From Scandinavium ludwigii_A (GTDB taxonomy: Bacteria > Pseudomonadota > Gammaproteobacteria > Enterobacterales > Enterobacteriaceae): a DNA stretch of 64,000 nucleotides. Of this stretch, positions 34,233 through 42,918 are shown piece after piece. Both the position numbers and the translations under genes were made by a program. The stretch is taken from assembly GCA_050516505.1 (NCBI GenBank), contig CP191518.1, positions 186,001 through 250,000 on the forward strand, written 5' to 3'. The notes beneath the pieces are model-generated. The model ran no database searches. It saw nothing but the letters and a program-made list of their open reading frames with translations, and was not told the DNA's origin. Position 1 is the stretch's first letter; every line of letters begins with the position of its first letter.

Positions 34233-35213
34233 ATGTTTGACTCTCCAAACGTAAAAAAAGTCTCGGTGGTCATTCCTGTTTACAACGAACAGGAAAGCCT
34301 GCCGGAACTGATTCGCCGCACTGATGCCGCCTGCGCCTTGCTGAAGCGCGATTACGAAATCCTGTTGGTGGATGACGGCAGCAGTGACAACTCTGCCCGC
34401 ATGTTATGTTTGGCGGCTGAAGCGCCGGGCAGCCGCATTGTGGCGGTGTTATTAAACCGTAACTACGGCCAGCATTCGGCGATCATGGCGGGCTTTAGCC
34501 ATGTGACCGGCGACCTGATCATTACCCTCGATGCCGACCTGCAAAACCCGCCGGAAGAAATTCCGCGCTTGGTGGAAAAAGCCGATGAAGGCTACGACGT
34601 CGTCGGCACCGTGCGCCAGAACCGTCAGGACAGCATCTTCCGCAAATCCGCATCGAAGATGATTAACCGTCTGATCCAGCGCGCCACCGGTAAAGCGATG
34701 GGCGACTACGGCTGTATGCTGCGCGCCTACCGCCGTCACATCATCGACGCGATGCTGAACTGCCACGAACGCAGCACCTTTATTCCGATCCTCGCCAATA
34801 CCTTTGCGCGTCGCACGGCAGAGATCCCCGTGCTGCATGCCGAACGTGAATTTGGTGATTCCAAATACAGCTTTATGCGCCTGATTAACCTGATGTACGA
34901 CCTGGTGACATGTTTAACCACCACGCCGCTGCGTCTGTTGAGCGTGGTCGGCAGCGTGATTGCGCTCTCCGGTTTCGCCTTCGCCATTCTGTTAGTGATT
35001 TTACGTCTTGCCTTGGGCGCGGAATGGGCTGGCGATGGCTTGTTCCTGCTGTTCGCCGTCCTGTTTATGTTTATCGGCGCGCAGTTCGTCGGTATGGGAC
35101 TTCTTGGGGAGTATATCGGGCGCATCTATAACGATGTGCGTGCTCGTCCCCGTTACTTTATTCAACGTGTTGTTCGCCAGGAAAGCCTGGTAGAAGAGGA
35201 AAATCGCTCATGA
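34233..35213 (+). CDS. arnC: Undecaprenyl-phosphate Ara4FN transferase ArnC
   Basis: ArnC moves the formylated aminoarabinose from UDP to undecaprenyl phosphate at the inner membrane. The 326-residue GT2 glycosyltransferase has VVIPVYNEQESLPELIRR at the N-terminus, the metal-binding D-x-D in TLDADLQNPPEEIP, and two C-terminal transmembrane helices (about 235-300). The frame reads back to 34179 within arnB, but the ATG at 34233, one base after the arnB stop, matches the E. coli start. Its stop overlaps arnA by ATGA. Confidence 0.96.
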   Translation: MFDSPNVKKVSVVIPVYNEQESLPELIRRTDAACALLKRDYEILLVDDGSSDNSARMLCLAAEAPGSRIVAVLLNRNYGQHSAIMAGFSHVTGDLIITLDADLQNPPEEIPRLVEKADEGYDVVGTVRQNRQDSIFRKSASKMINRLIQRATGKAMGDYGCMLRAYRRHIIDAMLNCHERSTFIPILANTFARRTAEIPVLHAEREFGDSKYSFMRLINLMYDLVTCLTTTPLRLLSVVGSVIALSGFAFAILLVILRLALGAEWAGDGLFLLFAVLFMFIGAQFVGMGLLGEYIGRIYNDVRARPRYFIQRVVRQESLVEEENRS

Positions 35214-37192
35214 AAGCTGTTGTATTCGCCTATCACGATATGGGTTGCACGGGCATTCAGGCTCTGCTTGACGCCGGATATGACATTGCGGCCATCTTTA
35301 CGCACCCGGATAACGCCGGTGAAAATAACTTCTTCGGCTCCGTAGCGCGTCTGGCTGCCGAGCAGGGGATTGCCGTTTACGCCCCGGAAGATGTCAACCA
35401 TCCGCTGTGGGTCGAACGTATCCGCACCCTCGCACCGGACATGATTTTCTCCTTCTACTATCGCAACCTGCTGAGCGACGCCATCGTCAGCACCGCCCAA
35501 CACGGTGCCTTCAACCTGCACGGTTCACTGCTGCCGCAATATCGCGGTCGCGCCCCGCTGAACTGGGTGCTGGTTAACGGCGAAAAAGAGACCGGCGTTA
35601 CCCTGCATCGCATGGTGAAACGCGCGGATGCGGGCAACATTGTCGCGCAACAGAAAGTCCAGATTACCGAGGCTGACGTGGCCATGACCCTGCATCGCAA
35701 ACTGTGCTCGGCGGCCCAATCGCTGCTGCGTGATGCGCTGCCGCAAATTGCGTCCGGCAACGTTACCGAAACCGTTCAGGATGAAAGCCGGGCGACGACC
35801 GTGAGGGGCCGTACACCGGAGGACGGGCGTCTGAACTGGGAACAGTCCGCAGAATCACTGCATAACCTGGTGCGTGCGGTGTCCGATCCGTGGCCCGGCG
35901 CGTTTGGCTTTGTCGGCACCCACAAATTTATCGTCTGGAAATCCCGCGTGCGTCACGACGTCGCTGCGGCGAAGCCGGGCACCGTCATGTCTGTCTCTCC
36001 GCTGGTTGTCGCCTGCGGTAACGGCGCGCTGGAAATTATCACCGGTCAGACCGACAAAGGTGTGTACATGCAGGGCGCACAGCTGGCGCAGTCTCTGGGT
36101 CTGGTGACCAGCGCGCTGCTGTCGAGCAAACCATTTGTGGCGGTCAAACGCCGCACCCGGGTGCTGATCCTCGGCGTGAACGGCTTCATCGGGAACCACC
36201 TGACTGAACGCCTGCTGGCTGACGATAACTACGAAATTTACGGACTGGATATCGGCTCTGACGCGATCAGTCGCTTCCTCGATTGCCCGCGTTTCCATTT
36301 TGTTGAAGGCGATATCAGTATCCACTCCGAATGGATCGAATATCACATCAAGAAATGCGACGTGGTGCTGCCGCTGGTCGCGATTGCTACGCCGATTGAG
36401 TACACCCGTAACCCGCTGCGCGTGTTCGAACTCGATTTCGAAGAGAACCTGAAGATCATCCGCGACTGTGTGAAATACAACAAGCGCATCATCTTCCCGT
36501 CCACCTCCGAAGTGTACGGCATGTGCACCGACAACAACTTCGACGAAGACGCATCCAACCTGGTTGTGGGCCCCATCAACAAACAGCGCTGGATTTACTC
36601 GGTGTCCAAACAGCTGCTCGACCGTGTCATCTGGGCCTACGGCGACAAAGCAGACCTGAAATTCACCTTGTTCCGTCCGTTCAACTGGATGGGACCGCGA
36701 CTGGATAACCTCAACGCCGCGCGGATCGGCAGCTCACGCGCCATCACCCAACTGATCCTGAATCTGGTGGAGGGCTCGCCAATCAAATTGATTGAAGGCG
36801 GCAAGCAGAAGCGCTGCTTTACCGATATTAGCGACGGTATCGAAGCGCTGTTCCGCATCATTGAGAACAAAGACGGGCGCTGCGACGGGCAGATCATCAA
36901 CATTGGTAACCCAGAAAACGAAGCGAGCATCAAAGAGCTGGCAGAGCTGCTGCTCGACTGCTTCGACCGACACCCGCTGCGTAACCAGTTCCCTCCGTTT
37001 GCGGGTTTCCGCGAAGTCGAGAGCAGTGACTACTATGGCAAAGGTTATCAGGACGTTGAGCACCGTAAGCCGAGTATTCGCAACGCCAAACGTTGCCTCG
37101 ACTGGCAGCCAACGGTGGAAATGCAGCAAACGGTAGAGCAGACCCTGGACTTCTTCCTGCGCACCGTTGAGTTAACGGAAACCCAAAAATGA
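35210..37192 (+). CDS. arnA: Bifunctional UDP-Ara4N formyltransferase / UDP-glucuronate decarboxylase ArnA
   Basis: ArnA has two activities. The N-terminal formyltransferase (about 1-305) adds formyl from N10-formyl-THF to UDP-Ara4N; its catalytic N102, H104 and D140 are all present. The C-terminal dehydrogenase (about 315-660) oxidises and decarboxylates UDP-glucuronate, with the NAD motif GVNGFIGNH and the catalytic Y-x-x-x-K in YSVSK. The 660-residue length equals E. coli ArnA. Both ends overlap neighbours by four bases. Confidence 0.98.
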   Translation: MKAVVFAYHDMGCTGIQALLDAGYDIAAIFTHPDNAGENNFFGSVARLAAEQGIAVYAPEDVNHPLWVERIRTLAPDMIFSFYYRNLLSDAIVSTAQHGAFNLHGSLLPQYRGRAPLNWVLVNGEKETGVTLHRMVKRADAGNIVAQQKVQITEADVAMTLHRKLCSAAQSLLRDALPQIASGNVTETVQDESRATTVRGRTPEDGRLNWEQSAESLHNLVRAVSDPWPGAFGFVGTHKFIVWKSRVRHDVAAAKPGTVMSVSPLVVACGNGALEIITGQTDKGVYMQGAQLAQSLGLVTSALLSSKPFVAVKRRTRVLILGVNGFIGNHLTERLLADDNYEIYGLDIGSDAISRFLDCPRFHFVEGDISIHSEWIEYHIKKCDVVLPLVAIATPIEYTRNPLRVFELDFEENLKIIRDCVKYNKRIIFPSTSEVYGMCTDNNFDEDASNLVVGPINKQRWIYSVSKQLLDRVIWAYGDKADLKFTLFRPFNWMGPRLDNLNAARIGSSRAITQLILNLVEGSPIKLIEGGKQKRCFTDISDGIEALFRIIENKDGRCDGQIINIGNPENEASIKELAELLLDCFDRHPLRNQFPPFAGFREVESSDYYGKGYQDVEHRKPSIRNAKRCLDWQPTVEMQQTVEQTLDFFLRTVELTETQK

Positions 37193-38085
37193 TGAGAAAG
37201 GTTGGCTTACGCGTTGATGTGGATACCTTTCGCGGCACTCGCGAAGGCGTACCTCGCCTGCTGGAGATCCTTCAGCGGCACGACATTCAGGCCAGCTTCT
37301 TTTTCAGCGTCGGGCCGGACAACATGGGGCGTCATTTATGGCGCCTGTTGAAGCCAAAATTCCTGTGGAAAATGCTGCGCTCGCGCGCGGCATCGCTTTA
37401 TGGCTGGGATATTCTGCTGGCGGGTACTGCCTGGCCGGGGAAGATCATCGGCACGGCGAACGCCGACGTTATTCGCACCACCGCGAAAGCGCATGAAATC
37501 GGGCTGCACGCCTGGGATCATCACCGCTGGCAGCGGTGGAGCGGCGTCTGGAGTGAGGCGCAGCTGGAGCAGGAAATTGGTCGTGGTTTGCAGGCGCTGG
37601 AAGCGATTATTGACGCGACTGTCACCTGTTCCGCCGTCGCGGGTTGGCGGGCGGATGGCCGGGTGGTGAACGCCAAAGAGGGTTTTGAGTTTCTCTACAA
37701 CAGCGACTGCCGCGGCACCCGTCCGTTCCTGCCGATTCTGCAAAATGGCAAGACGGGGACGGTGCAAATCCCGGTGACGTTGCCGACCTGGGACGAAGCC
37801 GTGGGCAGCAAGGTCAATGCAGAGAATTTCAACGATTGGTTGATTGAGCGCATCCAGAAAGATCGGGGTGTCCCGGTTTACACCATTCATGCCGAAGTGG
37901 AAGGCATCATTGGCGCAGAACACTTTGAAAGCCTGATACGGCAAGCCGCGGAAGAGGGCATCACGTTTTGCCCGCTAAGCCAGCTGTTGCCGGAGGATTT
38001 TAGTACGCTACCAAAAGGGAACGTGGTGCGAGGCGAACTGGCAGGCCGGGAGGGCTGGCTGGGACAAGAACAATTATTGGATTAA
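37189..38085 (+). CDS. arnD: Undecaprenyl-Ara4FN deformylase ArnD
   Basis: ArnD removes the formyl group from undecaprenyl phosphate-Ara4FN, making the carrier-bound sugar ready for transfer. The 298-residue polysaccharide-deacetylase-like protein keeps RVDVDTFRGTREG (metal-binding D-x-D region, residue about 8), HAWDHHRW (His ligands, about 105) and AGWRADG (about 150). Start is either ATG at 37189 (overlapping the arnA stop) or at 37192; the second aligns best with E. coli (M-x-K-V-G-L-R). Confidence 0.96.
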   Translation: MMRKVGLRVDVDTFRGTREGVPRLLEILQRHDIQASFFFSVGPDNMGRHLWRLLKPKFLWKMLRSRAASLYGWDILLAGTAWPGKIIGTANADVIRTTAKAHEIGLHAWDHHRWQRWSGVWSEAQLEQEIGRGLQALEAIIDATVTCSAVAGWRADGRVVNAKEGFEFLYNSDCRGTRPFLPILQNGKTGTVQIPVTLPTWDEAVGSKVNAENFNDWLIERIQKDRGVPVYTIHAEVEGIIGAEHFESLIRQAAEEGITFCPLSQLLPEDFSTLPKGNVVRGELAGREGWLGQEQLLD

Positions 38086-38090
38086 GGTCT

Positions 38091-39746
38091 ATGAAATCCT
38101 TACGTTTAAGCGCATCACTGCTGTTTTTATTCGCGCTGTATTATGTGGTCCCCCTGAATTTCCGCCTGTTATGGCAGCCGGATGAGACCCGTTACGCGGA
38201 GATCAGCCGCGAAATGCTGGCCTCCGGCGACTGGCTTGTGCCGCACTTCCTCGGCCTGCGTTACTTCGAAAAACCGATAGCCGGTTACTGGATCAACAGC
38301 ATCGGTCAGTGGCTCTTTGGTCATACTCATTTTGCCGTGCGCGTTGGCGTGGTGTTCTCTACTGCCTGTACTGCGCTGCTGGTAGCGTGGCTGGCGTGGA
38401 AACTTTGGCAGGATAAACGTACCGCGGTGCTGTCTGCCGTCATCTTTATGACCACGTTTCTGGTCTACGGCATCGGCACCTACGCGGTGCTCGATCCGAT
38501 GATTGCCCTATGGTTGATGCTCGCCCTGTGCAGTTTCTGGGGCGCGTCTCAGGCGCAGACCCGTGGCGGTAAACTCGGCGGATATGTGCTGTTGGGTATT
38601 GCCTGCGGCATGGGGGTCATGACGAAAGGATTTCTTGCGCTGGCGGTACCGGTCATCGGCGTACTGCCGTGGGTGATTGTGCAAAAACGCTGGAAAGAGG
38701 TGCTGTTGTGGGGCTGGGTGGCGGTGGGGGTGTGTATTCTCACGGTGCTGCCGTGGGGTCTGGCTATCGCCCAGCGCGAACCGGATTTCTGGCGCTACTT
38801 TTTCTGGGTCGAACACGTCCAGCGCTTTGCTCAGAGTGACGCCCAGCACAAAGCCCCATTCTGGTACTACATTCCGTTTCTGATTGCGGGCAGTCTGCCG
38901 TGGCTGGCGCTGCTGCCCGGCGCGCTGAAAACGGGCTGGAAAGAACGTGATTCACAGCGCAGCACTTTCTATTTGCTGGGCTGGGTTGTGATGCCATTTT
39001 TGTTCTTCAGCATCGCCAAAGGCAAGCTGCCGACTTACATTCTGCCGTGCTTTGCGCCGCTGGCGATACTGATGGCGCGCTATGCGCTGGATGCGGCCGA
39101 CAGAGGGGCGAAGGCGCTGCGCTACAACGGTATGATCAACATCGTGTTTGGCCTGATTGGGCTGGTGGCGGTACTGGTGGTGTCGCCGTGGGGCCTGTTG
39201 TCGAAGCCGGTGTGGAACGATATCGAGCTGTATAAATGCCTGCTGGCGGCGGTCGCCTTTGGTGCCTGGGCGCTGGTCGGCTGGCTGTCGATTCGTGACG
39301 GCGTGCAACGCTGGACGCTGGCTGCCTGTTGTCCGCTGGCGCTGGCGCTGCTGATTGGCTTTGCCCTTCCGGACCGCGTTATCGACAGCAAACAGCCGCA
39401 GTTCATCACCGATATCGTCAGCGACCAGTTGGTGCCGAGCCGCTACGTGCTCACCAACAGCGTCGGCGTTGCCGCCGGGCTGGCGTGGGAGCTTCATCGC
39501 AGTGATGTGATGATGTTCGGCCAGCAGGGCGAGCTGAAATACGGCCTGGCGTACCCGGATGCGAAAGGGCGTTACCTCGACAAAAATGATTTCGACAGCT
39601 GGCTGGCAACGCATCGTTCGCAAGGGCCGGTGTCGCTGGTGCTACAGTTGAACAGAGGTCAGAAACTCGAGGAATTGGGGTTGCCGAAAGCGGATAGCGT
39701 CTACGAGATGAACCGGATGGTCTTTTTGCAGTATCTGCCGCAATGA
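38091..39746 (+). CDS. arnT: Lipid A L-Ara4N transferase ArnT
   Basis: ArnT (PmrK) is the GT83 inner-membrane glycosyltransferase that moves L-Ara4N from undecaprenyl phosphate onto lipid A phosphates on the periplasmic face, which lowers binding of polymyxin and other cationic peptides. The 551-residue protein has about 12 helices and the first periplasmic loop motif QPDETRYAEISREML (with the catalytic acidic residues) and YFEKPIAGYW. It starts 5 bases after arnD and overlaps arnE by four bases. Confidence 0.97.
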   Translation: MKSLRLSASLLFLFALYYVVPLNFRLLWQPDETRYAEISREMLASGDWLVPHFLGLRYFEKPIAGYWINSIGQWLFGHTHFAVRVGVVFSTACTALLVAWLAWKLWQDKRTAVLSAVIFMTTFLVYGIGTYAVLDPMIALWLMLALCSFWGASQAQTRGGKLGGYVLLGIACGMGVMTKGFLALAVPVIGVLPWVIVQKRWKEVLLWGWVAVGVCILTVLPWGLAIAQREPDFWRYFFWVEHVQRFAQSDAQHKAPFWYYIPFLIAGSLPWLALLPGALKTGWKERDSQRSTFYLLGWVVMPFLFFSIAKGKLPTYILPCFAPLAILMARYALDAADRGAKALRYNGMINIVFGLIGLVAVLVVSPWGLLSKPVWNDIELYKCLLAAVAFGAWALVGWLSIRDGVQRWTLAACCPLALALLIGFALPDRVIDSKQPQFITDIVSDQLVPSRYVLTNSVGVAAGLAWELHRSDVMMFGQQGELKYGLAYPDAKGRYLDKNDFDSWLATHRSQGPVSLVLQLNRGQKLEELGLPKADSVYEMNRMVFLQYLPQ

Positions 39747-40066
39747 TCACCGCGCTTTCTCTGCTGCTGGCGAGCCTCCTGAGCTGCGTCGGGCAGCTGT
39801 GCCAGAAGCAGGCCACGCACGCCTCACCGTCCGCTCGGCTGTTATGGCTGGGCCTGGCGCTGCTGGCGCTCGGCAGCGGCATGGCGCTGTGGCTGATAGT
39901 TTTACAGCGTTTACCCGTCGGCATTGCGTACCCGATGCTGAGCCTGAATTTCGTCTGGGTGACATTGGCCGCGAAGTTTATCTGGCATGAGCCGGTGTCG
40001 CGCCGTCACTGGATCGGCGTGGGAATGATCATTCTGGGGATTCTGGTACTGGGAGCAAGCCGCTGA
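39743..40066 (+). CDS. arnE: Undecaprenyl-Ara4N flippase subunit ArnE
   Basis: ArnE is an EmrE/SMR-like small membrane protein that pairs with ArnF to move undecaprenyl phosphate-L-Ara4N to the periplasmic side. The 107-residue protein has four hydrophobic segments and the motif LPVGIAYPMLSLNFVWV. Its start overlaps arnT by ATGA and its end overlaps arnF by one base. Confidence 0.95.
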   Translation: MITALSLLLASLLSCVGQLCQKQATHASPSARLLWLGLALLALGSGMALWLIVLQRLPVGIAYPMLSLNFVWVTLAAKFIWHEPVSRRHWIGVGMIILGILVLGASR

Positions 40067-40458
40067 TGGGGATTATCTGGGCGTTACTGAGCGTGATTCT
40101 GGTCAGTGCGGCACAGTTGTTGCTGCGCAGTGCGATGCTGACGCTGCCCGCGGTGAGCGACATCGGCACGCTGCTGTGGAATTTAGGGCAATTTCAGTCG
40201 GGGATGGGCGCGCTGTTGCTTGGCCTGAGCGGCTATCTGGCGTCGATGGTGTGCTGGTTCTTCGCCCTGAAGCGTTTACCGCTGGCGAAGGCGTACGCGC
40301 TGTTGAGTTTGAGCTATATCTCGGTCTGGACGGCAGCGTTGGGACTGCAAAACGAAGCCTTTTCCTGGCCAGGGCTGGCGGGTGTGCTGCTGGTGATGGC
40401 GGGAGTGATGACGATATTTGCGCCGCAACATCCCAAACGGGATCACAATGTTCAATGA
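40066..40458 (+). CDS. arnF: Undecaprenyl-Ara4N flippase subunit ArnF
   Basis: ArnF is the partner of ArnE. The 130-residue protein has four membrane helices and the motif LPLAKAYALLSLSYISVW. Its last residues (APQHPKRDHNVQ) differ from those encoded by a second, partial arnF copy at 42716-42803 (which would end APQRR). The two copies share up to GCGCCGCAAC, and the divergence marks the edge of the AT-rich effector islet. The intact copy may therefore have received a new C-terminus when the islet entered. Confidence 0.94.
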   Translation: MGIIWALLSVILVSAAQLLLRSAMLTLPAVSDIGTLLWNLGQFQSGMGALLLGLSGYLASMVCWFFALKRLPLAKAYALLSLSYISVWTAALGLQNEAFSWPGLAGVLLVMAGVMTIFAPQHPKRDHNVQ

Positions 40459-40563
40459 AGGTTTTTCTATCCGCGTAATGATGGTTACAGCCCTAAATGA
40501 AATGGGTATTGAGTTAATTATTGTTAAGAAGCAAAGTAATTTCTATATAAATCCATTTTTCTT

Positions 40564-40968
40564 TTATCTAATTATGAATAAATATACCCCCAACAATACG
40601 TTCATTAACCATAGACATGCTTCAACCTTAAATCCTATTGTTAGTCTATTTGGCAGTCCTCGTATGAAAAAATATCCTTCTTTAGTCATTCCGTGATTGG
40701 AGACTCTATTGTAAGGTAGGATTAACGTTTCCGTGATGAATGAAATCTTAGCTAGATACAAGGAGGGGGTTGTAAATAAACTGGCGTTTTTGCTCAGTAT
40801 AGCAGTGATGGGTAAAGGGCCAATTTCTTTTTCATATAACTCAACAATTATTCTGTACTTCCCTTTATTATAAAAATAGCACAACACCATTAATAAAAAA
40901 ATAATTAAGAATATCGAAAACATAATCATGCCGTTAACATCATTTTTTTGATTCAAAGAATGTATCAT
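40564..40968 (-). CDS. Probable membrane immunity protein for the PAAR effector
   Basis: The 134-residue product has a strong N-terminal helix (MFSIFLIIFLLMVLCYFY), a polar middle and a C-terminal helix (WLMNVLLGVYLFII). It lies directly downstream of the PAAR effector on the same strand and its reading frame overlaps the effector's end by 29 bases (an internal ATG at 40929 would start just after it). Position, size, AT-richness and membrane location fit an immunity protein against a membrane-active type VI effector. No family is recognised; the assignment rests on context. Confidence 0.6.
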   Translation of the reverse strand: MIHSLNQKNDVNGMIMFSIFLIIFLLMVLCYFYNKGKYRIIVELYEKEIGPLPITAILSKNASLFTTPSLYLAKISFITETLILPYNRVSNHGMTKEGYFFIRGLPNRLTIGFKVEACLWLMNVLLGVYLFIIR

Positions 40969-42334
40969 AAATTATTTCACTACCGAAAACTTCACCATAG
41001 TATTCACCCGAATCTCCTACTGCTTTACCCACTGCAATAGTAGCACCGATCCCCGTAATCAAACATAAGGTGGAACCTAAACCGCCGATCTCTGCCGTTG
41101 CTAATCCTAAAACCCACATGCAGGCAGCTTGTGATGCTTTTCCTGCTGCGCTAGCTAAAGTGATACTTGTGATTTGCTTCGCACCAAATTTGCTGTATTC
41201 GATAATGGCAGCCTTTCTACATGCACCTGCGCGTCCTATAGCACATGCTTCATAAACATTATTTGAATATGATGCAAAATCTAATGTCATTCCCACATAG
41301 CCAGTAGTCCTCATCATTTTCATTAATTTCGCAGAATTCTCAATGTAAGTAGCATAACCCTCTATACCCCTTATACCTGTTTGATTCCAGTCGTGCATTA
41401 TAGAACTAGTGGACAAACCTAATGCTTTTTTAATGGGTTGAAATTGATTTAATTCCAATTGCGATTTTGAGTAACGGTTTAATATAATATTCAATTTGGC
41501 AAACAATTGTTGTCTTTGGCCAAAAAACTCCTGACCAGATATTATGCCGTTGTTATGTCTATAAGTATTCTGATAGAGTTTTTCGATATCTTTAAGAGTT
41601 GAATTGATTTCTTTGTAATACTCGCCTCCTGCCTCACTAACATAACCTAATACATCGCCAGTTGTACTTAATGCATCACTAAATATCTGGGATGAAAACA
41701 TATCGACAGCAGCGCGATTTTCATAAAGAATTTTTGCTTCTTCGGTCGTAAGCGGTGCCAGAGCCGTATCAATTCTATCACGTGCTATTTGCAGTGTTTC
41801 AATTTGCTCAGAAATTTGTTTCTCAGGATCAACAACTATTAGGATTGAACCTGGCTTTTTTGGCATTTCAGGATTTAGTATATTGTACAACTGGCGAACG
41901 TTAGCGGGAGGATTCGTGAATAGCAAGGGGTCATGCCGTTTGGGGCTGGATTCATTAGGTAATATGCAAAATCCTGCATCTACAGATATCCTGCTTTCTT
42001 TTATTGGGTCTGAGGAAATAATGTCACTGGAGGAATCTATCGCTTCTGCCCAGTAACCGTATGTCAATGCAAAACCTACGGGTATAAACTCACACTGACA
42101 TTTACATGTTCCTTTACTATGACCTGTTCCTGCAGCCAATTTTCCGTCCTTAAAAACACCGGGTACGCCCCCCTCTATAGAATATGTTTTCCAATCCTCT
42201 CCACATGTATACTTATCTCCCATCCGTGTTACTGCTTTACCTGCAACAAAAATTGTTGAGGAACTGGATGTAATGTAACCGCCACATGATGTTTTATCCC
42301 CAACTTTGAGGTAAAAGCCTTTCATCCTTTCCAT
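40940..42334 (-). CDS. PAAR-domain type VI secretion effector, probably membrane-active
   Basis: The first 85 residues form a PAAR domain (KVGDKTSCGGYITSSSS, FVAGKAVTRMGDKYTCG, GTGHSKGTCKCQC), the zinc-bearing spike tip on VgrG. A helical middle (about 170-300) follows. The C-terminal 100 residues hold Gly/Ala-rich hydrophobic stretches (SAAGKASQAACMWVLGLATA, LITGIGATIAVGKAVG) like pore-forming or ionophore toxins. The frame opens at a TTG at 42367; the ATG at 42334 has AGGA seven bases ahead and is used (464 residues). No enzymatic motif is seen. No vgrG or T6SS structural gene is in the window, so delivery would depend on a system elsewhere. Confidence 0.75.
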   Translation of the reverse strand: MERMKGFYLKVGDKTSCGGYITSSSSTIFVAGKAVTRMGDKYTCGEDWKTYSIEGGVPGVFKDGKLAAGTGHSKGTCKCQCEFIPVGFALTYGYWAEAIDSSSDIISSDPIKESRISVDAGFCILPNESSPKRHDPLLFTNPPANVRQLYNILNPEMPKKPGSILIVVDPEKQISEQIETLQIARDRIDTALAPLTTEEAKILYENRAAVDMFSSQIFSDALSTTGDVLGYVSEAGGEYYKEINSTLKDIEKLYQNTYRHNNGIISGQEFFGQRQQLFAKLNIILNRYSKSQLELNQFQPIKKALGLSTSSIMHDWNQTGIRGIEGYATYIENSAKLMKMMRTTGYVGMTLDFASYSNNVYEACAIGRAGACRKAAIIEYSKFGAKQITSITLASAAGKASQAACMWVLGLATAEIGGLGSTLCLITGIGATIAVGKAVGDSGEYYGEVFGSEIIYDTFFESKK

Positions 42335-42530
42335 CCGTGAGTCCTGATTAATATAATTATTACTCAAAACCTTTTTTAATTACTGGGAGGATTAACGGTA
42401 CAAGGTTATAAAAATAATTTTCGTGAATTGCTTCTCAATAATATTGATCTGAATTATTTATTTACCACGGCCCATATATTTGTCAAATAAATACATAGGT
42501 GAAGGTTTATTTGTTTTTATTATTCAATAA

Positions 42531-42728
42531 GTGCAAGTAAAGCCGTTTCTCCAATACTGCACGAACCACCACAGTGAAGTTGGCATTTCGGTGTGGCATT
42601 ACCCTACTAAAGGAGATGTTGAATATGTCGAATGAACTCAGCCCGTTGATCTTTCTTCTATCCCGAGCTGGAATAACACCCCGACTGTATTACCATTGCT
42701 GAACTCTGCGAACTATTGCTCGGCCTGA
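42531..42728 (+). pseudogene. Possible decayed coding fragment beside the effector islet
   Basis: A frame running from about 42531 reads protein-like sequence (KPFLQYCTNHHSEVGISVWH, then TKGDVEYVE), meets an in-frame TGA, and continues (SSIPSWNNTPTVLPLLNSAN) until a stop inside the arnF remnant. The composition looks coding, but there is no start or ribosome site. It may be the tail of another effector or secretion gene lost by deletion. I do not recognise it. Confidence 0.3.
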
Positions 42729-42803
42729 GCGGCTATCTGGCGTCGATGGTGTGCTGCTGGTGATGGCGGGAGTGATGACGATATTTGCGCCGCAACGGCG
42801 GTA
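42716..42803 (+). pseudogene. arnF: Rearranged duplicate of the arnF 3' end
   Basis: 42716-42756 repeats arnF 40216-40256 with one mismatch, and 42748-42796 repeats arnF 40381-40429 exactly. The 124-133 bp between these blocks is deleted at the shared GGTGTGCTG, which puts the two parts in different frames. The copy ends CGGCGGTAA. It therefore looks like the original arnF end (or a duplicate) separated from the intact gene by the 2.3-kb effector islet and then shortened. Confidence 0.85.
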
Positions 42804-42817
42804 ACGTTCGGTGATTT

Positions 42818-42901
42818 CCCTCTCCCTAACCCTCTCCCAAAGGGAGAGGGAATCGTACTGTTTTCTCCCTCTCCCTTTGGGAGAGGGCCGGGGAGAGGGT
42901 G
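42818..42901. repeat. Intergenic palindromes, CCCTCTCCC family (copy 4, double)
   Basis: Two hairpins, CCCTCTCCC-AAA-GGGAGAGGG halves at 42830-42838/42842-42850 and CCCTCTCCC/GGGAGAGGG at 42867-42875/42879-42887, are joined by AATCGTACTGTTTTCT, with outer CCCTCTCCC at 42818 and GGGGAGAGGG ending 42899. They lie at the 3' end of the aryl polyene operon. Confidence 0.88.
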
Positions 42902-42918
42902 AGTGCGAAAAGAAAATC

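Noticed and set aside
40418..40696. A 92-codon plus-strand frame after arnF
   Set aside because: It begins inside arnF, lacks a ribosome site and lies mostly antisense to the probable immunity gene; its composition is what AT-rich DNA gives by chance.
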